A DNA stretch of 64,000 nt from the NCBI GenBank assembly GCA_009617715.1, contig VTFK01000050.1, positions 372,001-436,000 of the forward strand. The letters are read 5' to 3'. The DNA is from Plectrocnemia conspersa. Its lineage: Eukaryota; Arthropoda; Insecta; Trichoptera; Polycentropodidae. Below the pieces are notes generated by a model. That model saw nothing but the letters and a program-made list of their open reading frames with translations, was not told the origin of the DNA and ran no database searches. The stretch's first letter is position 1, and each line of letters starts with the position of its first letter. A program made the translations under genes and the position numbers. Shown in pieces: positions 36,246 through 49,900 of the stretch.

Positions 36246-39200
36246 AGCAGTTACCTCTGTGGAGTAGAATGACACAGGATACACAGACGTTTTGGATTTA
36301 GCTGCAGTTTTTTTTGTACCAGCAGCTAGTTCGTTTATAAAAATTGGGAAATTAATATTTTTTTTACAGAATATGTGCTCCTTAAAATATGCATAAAAAT
36401 TCAGAGATAATAATTTGTTTGAATATTTTTCTCACATATTTACCACTTATTTCTTGAATACTAATTCAATTATAGTTGAACGTTTCATTTATCAAAATGA
36501 TAGGTGAAGAAATATATTTTTGAATATCACTTTGCAGACAAATCATTAAGCATTTGACGCAAGATTTAGTCAAATTGTTAATTATATATTTAGACCTGAA
36601 GAGCTTATAAAATTATTTTTTATTTATTAATTTTATAAATTTGTATTTTACCTAATTTTATAATTTTATTTCATGCAAAAATTAGTAGGTCTTATAATTC
36701 TTGTACTTTAGTTTTATTTATTTTAATTTTTTGCCTTTTATTTAAACTTTTTAATGTACGTTTATATAAAATAATTAAATGTAACTAACGTTTAATTCTT
36801 AGTTAATTTATTGACTTTGCATTTTTTATTCTACGCAAAATCCTTACTGCAACGCTTTTAGTGAAATTTGTAGAAATTGTCTAATGGTAGATTTTTAGAG
36901 ACTTAAAATTTGACAATTTGTTTTATATTTTCAATATAATTCCTACTTGTCAAGAAATGTTTTATTACTATTTGGTATTTGTTATACTACTACTTAGTAT
37001 TAAAAAATCGTAAGTGGTCTACCTAGTGGGAAACTTTAATTATTGTTAAAAATAACAGCCACCCCTTTCCAAAACATATTCTTTGTGTATTGATTATGTT
37101 AAATATGTAACACAAACTTTATACAATATTACATATAATTAGGATATATTTTAACCCATTGACTGCTAGTATAGTTAGAATCCAATTAAATAAAGAGAGA
37201 CTATTTGCAATTTTCCATAGAAACTTGTATCGATATAATTATGATATGAAAATTTGAAATATTTTATTCATAGACTAATATTTACCAAAAAAATGCTGAT
37301 ATTTTTTGTAGAACGAAAATATAAAAAAATCACCTATAAGTATTTATTTTTTGTGGATGCGTCTAAGAAGCGATGCAATTGGCTCGCAAACATCCTCATC
37401 TGCGATTCGCTAGCGCTGTCTCGAATTATGTATATAAAATATGTGACACTGGAGTCACACCAGTAGAGATGAGCAACAAAATATTAGTGGATAGTTTCTA
37501 CCGAAATCGCAGCCAATAATAATACAACTCGACACTCCAGCGGAAATTAAATTCTAAGACCTGCAATTTCACCTCCACCGCCTGATAGCGGCATCTAAAT
37601 TTGTCAATATATATGTGGTAATTTATATGTTTACATTTAACCCATTATCGGTCATGCCCGAGTCAATTTTTTTTTATGAATTTTCTTCTCAAAAATTGGC
37701 AAATTTATCGAGAAAATTAATTTATCCTTATATGGCTAAAAATTAAATTCGTGCGAATATTTTTTAATGTTTTACAACGGCTGCATATTTATATACCACT
37801 GCATAGGAAAGGGTGAGTCCGTGCAAGAAGTCCATTATGACTTTGCTCATAGCAGTTATTTTAAGACATGTTCTTATTTAATTTTCTTTAATAATTCAAA
37901 GTTCTGAAAATATATTTACACATTAAACGTGTGTTCTTTATTATATCAATTGTCTATTTTCTGTTGTTACGGTACATTTAGTTAATAATATTCCGAGTGC
38001 TTATGTTTTTTGGGGTATGGTGTATTATTAAAAAACTCCCATAGTAAATTGATGACGGTCTTTGACCGTAGAAGCCGCTGGGTCTGCGGGGCGGAGTATG
38101 GTGCAGAGGGGGGAGGGAAATGCGTCATCTTACGCCGCAGAATAAAAAATAAATTAGAATTTTGAGAAACGTACAGTCAACATGTGGGAAAGATTTTTTG
38201 ACTACTGTATTCAAATTTTATATTTTTTTATTTGTAACGATTAGAAATACTTGACATTTTATTTTTATTTTGAATTTTAATATTTTTTATATGAATATAC
38301 TAGTATCTAAAATATGTTTCATACTTAATTAAAGATTGGAAACACTTTTCATTTTTGTTTAGATGTATTCTAAATAATGAATTATACTTAGAATAAATAA
38401 AGTTTATGCTTTAATACTAAACAAGTATTTTCCAATAAACGGTTTGCAATCAATCGCTTCCTTCCGCACCATAAAAAGCCATCCAATTGTGTATAAATTT
38501 GCATTGTCCTGTCAAGAATTTGAAACAATCACTAGTGCGAAAAGGACAATGCAACATCGATTGCCTGTTAAGCAAAAGGGACAGAATAATTTACCCATAA
38601 TCTTACAACTTAAACGGCGTAAACCCCATTAAGAATTTCCAAATATGCAATTTTTTATACTTGCAAAAAATACACATCCTAGTATAGATTGTATATTATC
38701 AGAGTGACCTCACCATCTACATATAAATAAAACTTGTAGCCGTGTATGAATCGGAACCGTTGGCACTTTTTTTATATTGATATCAAAATTAACGGTATTG
38801 TGTCGCTAAAAAAAGAATGTATGTCAATAGGGATTGAGTATAGCCTTTAGTCATATGCGAAATTAATGACATATCAAAGATTGTTGTTATTAGTTAACCC
38901 ACTTTGGATTCTTGATCTAAAATGCTACTATGTCAATTTTTTGCATGCACATCATGGTTTGGGGTCAATTTTTCTAGTCAGTGCGAATGAATTTATTTTA
39001 TTAAACACAAGAGATTAACTTTTTAGAAAATTAATTACTATAGTGTTTTTTAACTTAAGCTTTAAAAGCTAAGTATTTTTTTAAATTATTTACGTGAATA
39101 TTTATATATCTGTATATTTATTCACAGCCTTGATTTTATATAAATATATGTTATTTAAAATTGCATTAACTAATTAAGCTCTGTAATTGCCATAATTGCT

Positions 39201-39760
39201 TCCTGCTAAAATTAAGTAATTCCATCGCATTTTTTGCAATAGCATAATTCTTGTACGTTTATTTCAATTTTAACTCGATTTTCCTCATTTGCAAACTTAC
39301 TATTGTAATTAATGATCCTTCTGTGACAAATAGTGTATTTTCATATTTATTTCAGAACTTTCACACTTTCACAAAAATATTGGTTTAATAATATATTAAT
39401 ATATTACTCAATTAGTTAATCGGTTCATTAAGTTTTTTTAATCACTTTTGTTTTAAATGTTTCTTGTAAAGATATGTCCTTTTACCATATCTCGGTTTTT
39501 TTTTAATTTTATTGGATAAAAGCACAATATATTTTTTTATAACAATAACAACATAATGTATTTAATAAATAATAATAGGTACGAGTTAACCCTTTCTATG
39601 CTACAAATAAACATAAAAATTAGCCACCGTTGCGACATTTTTTATGCGTAATATTTTAATTAGGCAGCAAAAATTATCAAAAATATGTACTCATAATATT
39701 TACCTGATAATTAGTCATGTTTTCTTTGCTGCTCAGTGTTGCCATATAGTGAATTTCCAG
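36246..39760. other. Intergenic region without recognisable genes
   Basis: AT-rich. A frame at about 37330-37400 resembles a fragment of a PRDM/SET domain (see findings). GC-richer, transposon-like scraps occur at 37640-37860, 38040-38150 and 38430-38640. No intact coding region. Confidence 0.5.
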
Positions 39761-39861
39761 TCCAGGTCAAAGGCAATAATATCGTACCATCGCTGTGTAA
39801 ACGCTCGATTATCCAGCGTTTATATTAAGACAATATTACGAGAAACAATTAAATAAAGTAC

Positions 39862-40104
39862 ATCTAAACTGAATTTTGCCCAATAGGAGAACGCAAAAAA
39901 CAATTATCCCTTCTCAGAAGTAAAAAATCCACGTCAAAAGCAATAAAATCGTGTCGGTGCCGTCGTAGTGGGAACGCTCGGTAACGAGCGTTCCCACTGC
40001 GACGGCACCGACACGATTTTATTGCTTTTGACGTGAATTTTTGACTTCTGAGAAGTGATAATTGTTTTTGCGTTCTCCTATTGACCAAAATTCAGTTTGA
40101 ATAC
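39862..40104. repeat. Long foldback repeat, about 120-bp arms
   Basis: The left arm (from about 39862) and right arm (to about 40104) mirror each other almost throughout, meeting at CGCTCGGTAACGAGCG near 39982. Internal landmarks on each arm are GGAGAACGCAAAAA, CTTCTCAGAAG, CACGTCAAAAGCAATAAAAT and CGTGTCGGTGCCGTCG. The centre is two copies of the TIR seen at 16688, head to head. Confidence 0.85.
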
Positions 40105-40490
40105 ACTTTGATCAGCACTCTTATAATAGAAGTGGATAGTAATATCAGTAAGGATAGCTAGCATATTTTTAAAACATAGCTTAATATCGAAATGCAGACA
40201 AACTATGTAGCAATATGTGAGAAGTGATGTCTGTCTGTACTTCCGTTTATTTTCTCCTGAGAGATGAGTTGGCTTTTATGTATTTTGGACTTGACCTACA
40301 GAAAGTTCTAAAACTATAATTAGTTTTAGAACTTTCATTAGGTTAGGTAAGGGTTTGAACAGCAAATAGACGTTTCGCAACTGTCAAATTGGGTTTCATA
40401 GACATTTTAGAGCAGCATATTAGCGCTTATCAGTTAACTTATATTTTCGCTACCACAAATATATATCTGTAGTAGCGAAATTACACAATT
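40081..40490. repeat. Dispersed repeat R1 copy adjoining the foldback
   Basis: Collinear with 53930-54290: ATTCAGTTTGAATA, TAAGGATAG, GCAGACAAACTATG, CCTGAGAGATGAGT, GTTTGAACAGCAAAT, CATTTTAGAGCAGCATAT. Shows that foldback and R1 form one larger element. Confidence 0.65.
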
Positions 40491-40499
40491 GCCTTTTCA

Positions 40500-41300
40500 A
40501 GGTCGTCGATGCCAGCAGAACATTCCTACCATCACAGGTGTGACTTTCGAAGAACGTTGGAAATGTATCCAGTACATTACAGACACGGTTTTATGCACGC
40601 TACTTCAGAAATACTTTAGTATTGCGCACTCTTTATGATGCTCTTGTCCGCAACATACTAGAAACTAGCTCTATTATTTTTATTCCAGGCGTAATAAAGC
40701 AATGTAATGAATTGAAGCTGGAAAAAGTACAACGCAAATTCCTTCGATATTTGTACTTGGAGGAATACGCGTATTATCTGTGCTTTTATTTTGGGAGCGC
40801 TGGGATACGCTTCTTTTTCAACTAGCAGAAGTGTTTATATAATTAAATACTTCTGGAAATCACTCAAAGGAATCGTAGACAACCCTTCGGTGCTCGAGCA
40901 ACTCCAAATGTGGGCTCCGGAAGGTAGTTATAGTTCTCGGTCACGTCCACTGTTCTTGCCTGTAAAGTCTAGAGCTGGAGCACTTGCCAGCTCTTCTCTG
41001 GCAAATGCCGTTTGTCTGCTCAATACTGTGCATAGAGATATTGCCATCTTCTCGTGCACGTATGGGGTTTTGGTTCAATTCGTGTGGGACAATGCACACC
41101 TGTTGAGGTGATTTGTGTCTGTTCTTTTTATCTTGTTTTCATGTTTTTACTTATATGTATTTGTGTATATGAATTTATATAAATGCATATATATGTATGT
41201 ATTTTAAAATTGTAATATATTTTATACTTTTGTCAAAAGTGACGCATTAGGTTAACCTGTCAGGTCACGATGGTCATAATTTTAATAAATAAATAAATAT
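40500..41300 (+). pseudogene. 5'-truncated non-LTR retrotransposon (ORF2 C-terminus)
   Basis: Two plus-strand frames read LRTLYDALVRNILETSSIIF, then LEKVQRKFLRYLY, and after a frame change YASFSTSRSVYIIKYFWKSL and PSVLEQLQMWAPE to a stop at 41109-41111. The LYDALVR...KLEKVQRKFLRYL pattern is typical of the region after the reverse transcriptase in Jockey/R1-like elements. A short 3' UTR ends in AATAAATAAATAAATA, a usual non-LTR tail. Frameshifts and 5' truncation make it dead. Confidence 0.7.
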
Positions 41301-41334
41301 ATTATATAGTGGATAGTAATATCAGTAAGGATAG

Positions 41335-44300
41335 AGCATAAGCTGTTGGACTAAAACTCCTAATCTTCAGTCAGAAATACATTCTCCAGATTTTAATTCT
41401 TGAAAGCTTCTGTAAGTAGAAAAGTTGTAAGTCGTTCTTTTCATTGTCTGCGCAATTTTTACTTGTATTTCAATTCTTTAAGTACAAATTAGATATTTAT
41501 ATTCGTTTGCCATTATCTTTCGTCTCGGTTGGCTTCCGTATGTGTCTAAACTTCAAGGGCAACTCAAAAAATTATCATACGTGATCTTATTACGGGATGT
41601 CTGGTCTTGTTCCTACAACGAATAATGTTTTTTACGCTCGGTTATTATTTTCGAATCCATTTTTGTATTGTGCGTAACAATGGATATATATGTATGTACA
41701 TCCTTATGGTAGCAAATTATATTAAATCTTGTCGCTTCCTCTTCAAGCTGAACCCTGAGATGTTGCATTGTCAAGTTCATCACACCATGAGTAATTAAGA
41801 CCGTTGAACAAAGAAATGTGATGCTCAGGAAATGTAGTAGAAAAGCACGATATGCTGTGATGAACTTTGTGTCTTTTTTAATAAAACAATGTGCTTGTAA
41901 TATTTGTGTAATAACAATAAAAATGAAACATAGTTTTTTAGTAAGGTATTTTTTTATATGTATATGCATATATACATATATTTATAATATATATATAAAT
42001 TTATATATATATATATATTAAAAAATAAAATAAAAAGTAAAATTATAGTAACGAAATAATTGTCTTAATCGTACATAATATATATTTTAATTTTTAATAA
42101 TAATAATTATAATAATGATAATAATAATTTATATTATTGACAATAAACTCAGTATAACAATAACGTAAATTTGCATGTATATACATATACATTTAATATA
42201 TTTATTAAACTTTCCAGATACGTGAATATCTTGAAAGTTCAATAAAAGTATAATATTTTCGTGATATCCTAAAAAATACACATACATTTATTTTAACATT
42301 CTGTTTTGGAATTACCTTGTAGAAATTTAATTATATATATATATATGATATCATTATAAACAATAATAAAAAATGTTGATCTCACAATATAGATTTTTTT
42401 TTTATTTATTTTATTGAAACGTAATTCAAAAACGGATATTATATTATAAATGTATGTGTTTTTATAATATATTTTATATAATACATGTATTTAGGTAAAC
42501 AATATATATCAAACATACATACGAATACAGAGCCGCGTTCGTGAAGTAAAATTCCCAGGGCGACAATTTAATAGGGCGCCTAAATTTACGACTCTGTATG
42601 TAAATGTACTAACTGTGTAAACTTATGATAATTACTTATTAAAAATCGTTTTTTAAGTAAATAAAATTACATAATGGATTTCGTATTTAAAAAAAAAGCA
42701 AAATTAAAAATGAAAATAACACTCAATATAATATTGTATTTGTGAAACTAATCTGAGTTATTTTAGCTGTGTATATATAATATATGTAATTATTTTTGAT
42801 TCGTATTGCATTTATATAGATATTTATCATTTTATAATATCATTTTGTTCAAACGTCATATGTATATATAAGTAATATGTTTTTATTATTATTTATTTAT
42901 TCACACGTAAAATAATATTATGTATATAATATATATCTATACACAAAGATAAAATAATTTTTCTGTAATAATTTAATATGACAAAAAAGGAAAGTATTTC
43001 ATATCATTCAGGTACAATGTCGCATAAACATTTCTTATATTTTCATCTCTATTTTACCTCAATCCTGCACGTTTCCGAATAATTATAAGTAACACATAAA
43101 TTAAATACAGGATGTCTCGAAAAATGTATATAAATTAATGAGCATTAATTCGTACTAATATATTTAATAAAATCTGTTTTTATTATTGGGTTTTTAGTTA
43201 TTATAATAAATAAAAGTACGAAATAGTGAATATCAAAATGCATACATTTATAGACCAATTATCGATAAGATTAAAAATTAAATTCGAGCGCTCGTATAAA
43301 AGTTAACAATAAAATCTAACCAACAGTTATTTAACGCTAGCACTACTGCTGTATTTGCTAATAATTTTACTGAAAAAATACCTCAACATTCATATCAGCG
43401 GTTGTGAAAGAAGTCATTCAAACATTTATAATTAAACAAACTTCAAACTATTTAGTTTATTTTTTACCAAACGACAAATTAAATTTGTTGATCGTGTTTT
43501 TTATTAAATAAATCCAGAAATTATTTATTATTTATAACATCTTTCATTATTTTAATCTATAGATATTATGTATCGTTTATGACGCGAATTTATACATCAA
43601 ATAAACTTATCATAATTTGTGCTCGTGTATAATTTTTCAGTCTCATTCAAACCAATATTAGACGCCGAAATGTCATGAGACCAAAAATAAAATTTGTACT
43701 CTAATGGGTCAGGGCGCCGGTACAACGGGGGCGACAAAATTCACGTCGATGAAAAAAAACGGGGTGAAAATGACTGCCCTGTTTCACGCACAATAATATA
43801 TATGCACATTATCAAATTTTTCATATCTCTCTTCTATGACAAATTAGTTGAATTGCCAGTGGCGGCGAAATTCCAATATTCTTATTAACCCAGTCAGTCT
43901 AAACAACATACAGAGTGCATGTATATTTATTTAAAGAGTAGTTATTAATTAATTTCTAAAGTAATTAATTAAGAAATGAGATCAGAGCTGTCTTAATTGC
44001 AAACCAAATAATTGTGTTTTATTTCTTCTGAAATTATTTTTATTTTAATAATATTTTTAGTGACATCGGTAGTACAAAATCAATTGATCTCAACTATTGA
44101 AATCTTACTAAAAAAATCTAATTAAAAAAAATGCATTTTTTTAATTCTCGCACTTCTGGCATATCTTATACATATATATATATATATATATATAATACAG
44201 AATGGATAAGAAAAATATTACTTATATTATTATTAAATTTTATTACGGGAGAAACTATTTTCCTTGTTTCTTTTTATATTAAATATTTTTTTTTAAAAGT

Positions 44301-46630
44301 AATATTTCTAGTACCCATTATGTATCATTAAATTTACTAATAAAAAAATCTAACACGTATAGTCCACAAATTTCAAGTGACACATTTTTGGTGCATCGAT
44401 TCAAGTCTTTAAAAAAACACATTCATCACAATGTGTGTCCGTCACGCCGTTCGCTTTTATTGAGTAAGCCTTTGATGGTGTTACCGCGATTACTTTCTAA
44501 GTATAAACCTTTACGAAGTAATGAATAATAAAAAAAAATATGCCAATCGGGATAAAGATGAAATAATAGGATGGATGATGAATGTATTATCATATTACAT
44601 GAAATCGCATCGTTAAACATATACGTATATTTAATTATAACAAACAATTACATAATGATTGTTGCGAAGTTCGCCAATACAGAATAACGTTCCGTACTGA
44701 ACGAAACTGATTAATCAACAACAAATAGACAGTTTAAAGTTATTTAGTACATGAACATGAAATATATATGTATATTAATTTTGAGCCGAGACATATGTGT
44801 GTGCATATTATTTTTTTTAACGATTTGAATTTTTATGCAAGGCACAGTGGTACAGTCATTAACAATATATGCAAGTAAAAATGAATTGTATATGTATTAG
44901 AGTATATAAATAATATACACAGAGCCATAAAATCATCGTTAAATATAAATCAAATTATTTTGAAATCGTCAAATGATCGTTATAAAAAAAAATAGATTTT
45001 ATTTTATTATAATATTGCTCTGTATATATTTGATATATACATTTTTAAATTATGTATATAATTATAATTATATATATATATTTATATTCAGATTCGGATA
45101 AATTCGGTATTAAATTCAATACACATATAAACAATTATGAAAGCAAATAAACAACAAAAATGAATCGCAACGTTAAAATGTTAAAAACAAAGTCTTTTTC
45201 TATAAAGTATTTTTTTTTACATTCAGTTCTCTTTCGATATTTATTAAATATATATATGTTTTACGTTAAATATATTTATACCGAAAATATATAACATCGG
45301 ACATCACATTCATAGTAAAAAAAAAACAATATATGATGAGATCATTGAGATAATAATGATGATAATTTTAAAAAATAAAAATAAAATAAAATAAAAAATA
45401 ACAGAAGAAAAAAACACAAAAATAAAATAATATTTTTATTTAGGATGAATCCGCAGCCTCCGTGCGAGCGAGGCTCGCATTTTTTTTTTTTGTTAAAATT
45501 ACAATTTTGTTTAATTCAATATGAAACACACACACATATATTTGCGTATATGTATATAAGATCATTTTTAAACTCAATAACCAAACGTATCTATACATTA
45601 ATATCTCTTAGAGATGATTGCTATAATATGTACAAATAATTTAAAAAATATTTTTAAATTACTGAAAGTATTTGTTGCTTTTCAAGACACAAATTTAAAA
45701 ATGTTAAAATCATATTTATTAATATAAAAATCTATTTAATATAAATATATGAGGTTGACGTTTAAATAATATCGTATTTTTTTAACAATTTCCATCCGAA
45801 TAAAATTATATATTAAAAGTTCTTAAAATCATTCTTTAAATATTCAGTCAAAATAATTAATTATAAATAATGAGAGCAGTAAGCAAGATTAAATAAATAA
45901 CAAAAAAAATAGAACTGTAAAAAAAACAACAAAAATACGAAGATTATTTAAAAATCCACCAAATAAATATAATATTACACATAGGGCTAAAAAACTCAGC
46001 AGCCCTATATATAAACATACATCATATTTGTAATATTTACGAGCTTTATTTATCCCATGATTTAATCATGACTTAAAATTTGTTAGCAAATAAATTTTCA
46101 CAGAGCTTTTACGACACTACTACTTAAATAACATCTCTTTAATACAATTAAAAAAACTTTAGTGTTAATTTCGAAATCAAAGCGATCAACACATACCTTA
46201 AGGCCAACGAGTGAATATACGCATAAGTGTTAAGCCGACACATTAAAAATTAAAATAAAATATCAATCGATGGTCGTAAAAAATCACTATGCTCACTCAG
46301 TTCTTTTTCTTTTTTTCTTTTTTTTTGGAAAAAAAATATAAAATAAATAAAACATTGGTTAAAAAATAATCGTCTATTTCACTTTCGAAACTAACATCTA
46401 AACAAAATATCGTCCATCAACGTTCATCATATATATGTATACTTTATAATGCAATTTACTTTTTTTAATTAACAAATTAACAAAAATTAAACATCTATAC
46501 AATATTTTGTAAAATGTAAAATTAACAACGACGTATCGTGACCAAAAACTAACAATCGATCACAATTATTATTTAACTTTACAATAAAACTTAATGTTGA
46601 TTCTGAAGAGTGCAAGCGAATTTATCCATT
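41335..46630 (-). other. Hr3 3' flank, probably including a long 3' UTR
   Basis: 5.3 kb of AT-rich sequence after the Hr3 stop. No host exon is credible. There are (TA)n runs near 41980-42020 and 44170-44195 and a GC-rich scrap at 43700-43790. The poly(A) site cannot be fixed by eye because AATAAA-like signals are frequent. Confidence 0.4.
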
Positions 46631-46976
46631 CTACGTATTGAAGTCGTGAGAATTGTCTTGAGAAAAGAGTTCTTTATAGAGTGCTGGGAACACATATTGT
46701 GGATGAGCTGCCTTGAACTTCGATAACGCGTCCATATGCATCAGAGATAACTCTCTGAAATAACAAAATATTAGTTTAGTCACGTTATACCGACAACTTA
46801 CTCCGTTATTAGATTGAGCTCTTACCTAAATGTGGGTATCTTAGTGAGTAAGGTATCCAGAACGGTGACGTCGCCTTTTATGGGTGCGTGATTCATATCA
46901 ATCTCGTGTCTCATGGCTGTGATTGACATATTGAATAGGCATTGGATCTCAGTATTGCCCCTTAGACCATGACGTT
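46631..46976 (-). CDS. Hr3: Hr3 ligand-binding domain exons 4-5 and stop
   Basis: Exon 46826-46976 encodes [20 protein letters not shown] and [17 protein letters not shown]. Exon 46631-46754 encodes [20 protein letters not shown], the AF-2 core PALYKELFS and the tail QDNSHDFNT, stop TAG at 46631-46633. Confidence 0.96.
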
Positions 46977-49900
46977 CTGAAAAATATACAAAAATTGTTG
47001 TAAAATCAATTAACATTCAATAAAGTCTTAATTTTAAATTGAGTTACATATGCATTAACATAAACAAGATTTATTTAAAATAAAACATATACAAAATTTT
47101 TGACTTGATCAGAATATTGTAAATAAATTATTCCCTTATATTATATATCTCTGCATTTCCTAATCTATGTTCCGTGAAAAATGAATAAGTGTTCCGTGAA
47201 ATTTATCAAAATTAATATGAGTCAAAAATGATTTAAAAGCATGTTCCATTTTACACTAACTAAATCAATTTAGAATCTAATATTAAAGAATAAGTGTCAT
47301 CTAAGAACAAATTATAGAGCTATGTACATATATTGGCTTCTGATGCAGTATTTGGCTTTAGCTAAACTTCGATTTTACTTCTAAGTGATACATGCTGATT
47401 ACAAAGGAAAAAACATATTTTGATACTTGTTAGTTGGCAACTTGGCATGGCGCCATGTTCAAATTTGACAGTTGCGAAACGTCTATATGCTGTTCAAACC
47501 CAAATCGAACCTAAACGAATATAATAACGGTATAATGGTTAATATTTTAGGTTAGGTTTGGGTTTGAAAAGCACGGGAAACGCAATGGGGAGTATCAACT
47601 GGTGTTTTTTGAGCGTAGCGCCGTACTAATTAACAAGTAACCATATGTTTTAGAGTCAATGTGACTTACTAAAAAAATCTAAACTTAAAATTATTACAGT
47701 TGCTAAAACTGACAATGAAAATTCAAGAGGCATATTTTTGCTTGAGTTCCTACATTGCACTTAATGGTGAAGTTTAAGCCTTGTGTAAAATACATTGTAT
47801 CATACATCTTTAACGAACAGGCTGCTAAAAACCAGACGCAGTAAAATCTTATATAATTATTTTAAAATGTAAAGAAAACAATGACGGCTGTCATTGTACT
47901 ACGATCGCATGTCACGCAAAGAGTGATTTGCGATAAAAGATTTTATTTATTTATCAGGATCAAGTGATTCGGCCTACCCTATAAAATAACCAGTGTTTCA
48001 TTAAAATTTCAGGATTTGTGTTCTGTTAGTGAGGGAAACTGTGATAATTTTGTGCTAATTCAGTGTAAAAATAACTTACATTATAAATTTATTGATGATA
48101 CGTTTAAAACTAAAAGCTTATTATTGCTTGAAAATAGAATCATAACTACAAGGGTGAATCAAAGCAGCAGTGTAATATAATGTTTGAAGATTGGCAGACG
48201 AGTGGGAGTAAGAATCGGGCATGCAACTTGAAGGTATAGTAGTAGTTGCTTAAGATGACCGCCGCACTTTATTTTAGGAAAATTTCAATAATTTCTTCAA
48301 AATATTTTATAGCAAATTTAAAAAATAAAACCTAAATTTTCTTTTGCACAGAAATCAATTAGTTTATTTCTGCCAAGACCGGAAGGAATCTTCATCTAGT
48401 AGTGAAGGAGTGAAATCCATTGAAATTTATCGACAAATGTAGGTGCAGTATGTTGATGCATGTCTGTCACTCTAGCAAGTCTACAAATGGACTAGAAATT
48501 TCCGAAATGGTAAGAGATCTGTAGCAGACTTGTATAGACCAAATCAAGCATGAGGGCGTCATGAAGAAAAACGACAAACTAACAGTAAATTAAATAGCCT
48601 CACTTCTTGAGATGAGACACAGCAACACATGATAGCTTACTAAGAAGGATTGTTACTAGAGATGAAACTTAAGTTCAGTACCACTGGCCGGAAGCCAATA
48701 GCGCTATACCGCATTACTAAAACCGAATAAATCAAGCATATGTAGGAATGATTATACCGATTCTGTTTTAAAATGAACGATGGTTAATTTTAGGGCACTA
48801 TGTACCCAGTGGAATAGATTATAGTACGACAAATGCTATGTGGACTTTCAAATACATTAATTTTAATGCAGAGTGACAATTCTCAACCACATATTGCCCG
48901 TTATACTGTTACAGTGATCCAACATCTCGCCACTAGTGATTGTCACATCCTTGAATGAGAAGATAAAGGTTCAGTCCCAATGAAGAGGAGCAGCAGGTGT
49001 TGCCCAAATGGCTAGGCACTCAGACAAAAGTCCCAAAAAATTTGATATTGTTTATGTTATACAATTTTTACTGATTACTGTAAAGTTTAGATTATGTGAT
49101 TACTGATTCAATTATATTTTTACAAAATTTAAACATTACCTATCATAAATTATAATAAATCTAAGTACCAAGCAAAGCTGTTTACGTTCTACTATTATAA
49201 AATGTTTAATTCCTATATATGTAAATAGATACAGTTCAATTTTAATATGATTATAAAATCATATTAAACCTAACTAATCTTAAAGTTAAATTTATCTAAG
49301 AATCTCACCTGGCCACAAAAGGACAAGACTTTGATACAATGCCAATTCTGTTTCTGTGAGTTTTAATTGTGCAATTGATCGAGCCGCTTCGAAGATGCAC
49401 GCCACGAGTTTCGTCTCGTCGCTGTCCGACGTATATAAGGCTTCTTGTGGTAGCATCACCTCGCCGTACAACACAGCGTTCTGCGATAAGTCTATAAGTC
49501 GAGACATTCTCACGATGGCCAATTCGAATGAACCTAAAGAAAACAATTATTTTCACAAATTCAAACTCAAGCTCTCCAAATCGATTACATCAAAAGCAAA
49601 CTCACCTGTCTTAAGTAATAGAATTTGATCATCCTGCGATAGTTTCATGAAGCCCGGAATGAGTTTAGCGAATTCTATAATATTCTGTATGATTCCCGTT
49701 AATTTCTCTGCACAATCGAGCCACATCTCCTCTTGTGACATTGACTTATAATAAAGTAATCTGAAAAAATCAAGAAAGCAAAACAATAAAAATGTTTATA
49801 GATATTTATAATAAATAGTAAAGCAACGGTAGTTTACCTAGAAACGTCTTGAGGCTTTCTAAACATTTCGTGAATATACTCCAACTTGGGATTCGTATTC

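Noticed and set aside
41613..42021. Frames on both strands in the Hr3 3' flank
   Set aside because: AT-rich, (TA)n-associated, no coding signature; probably UTR or intergenic.
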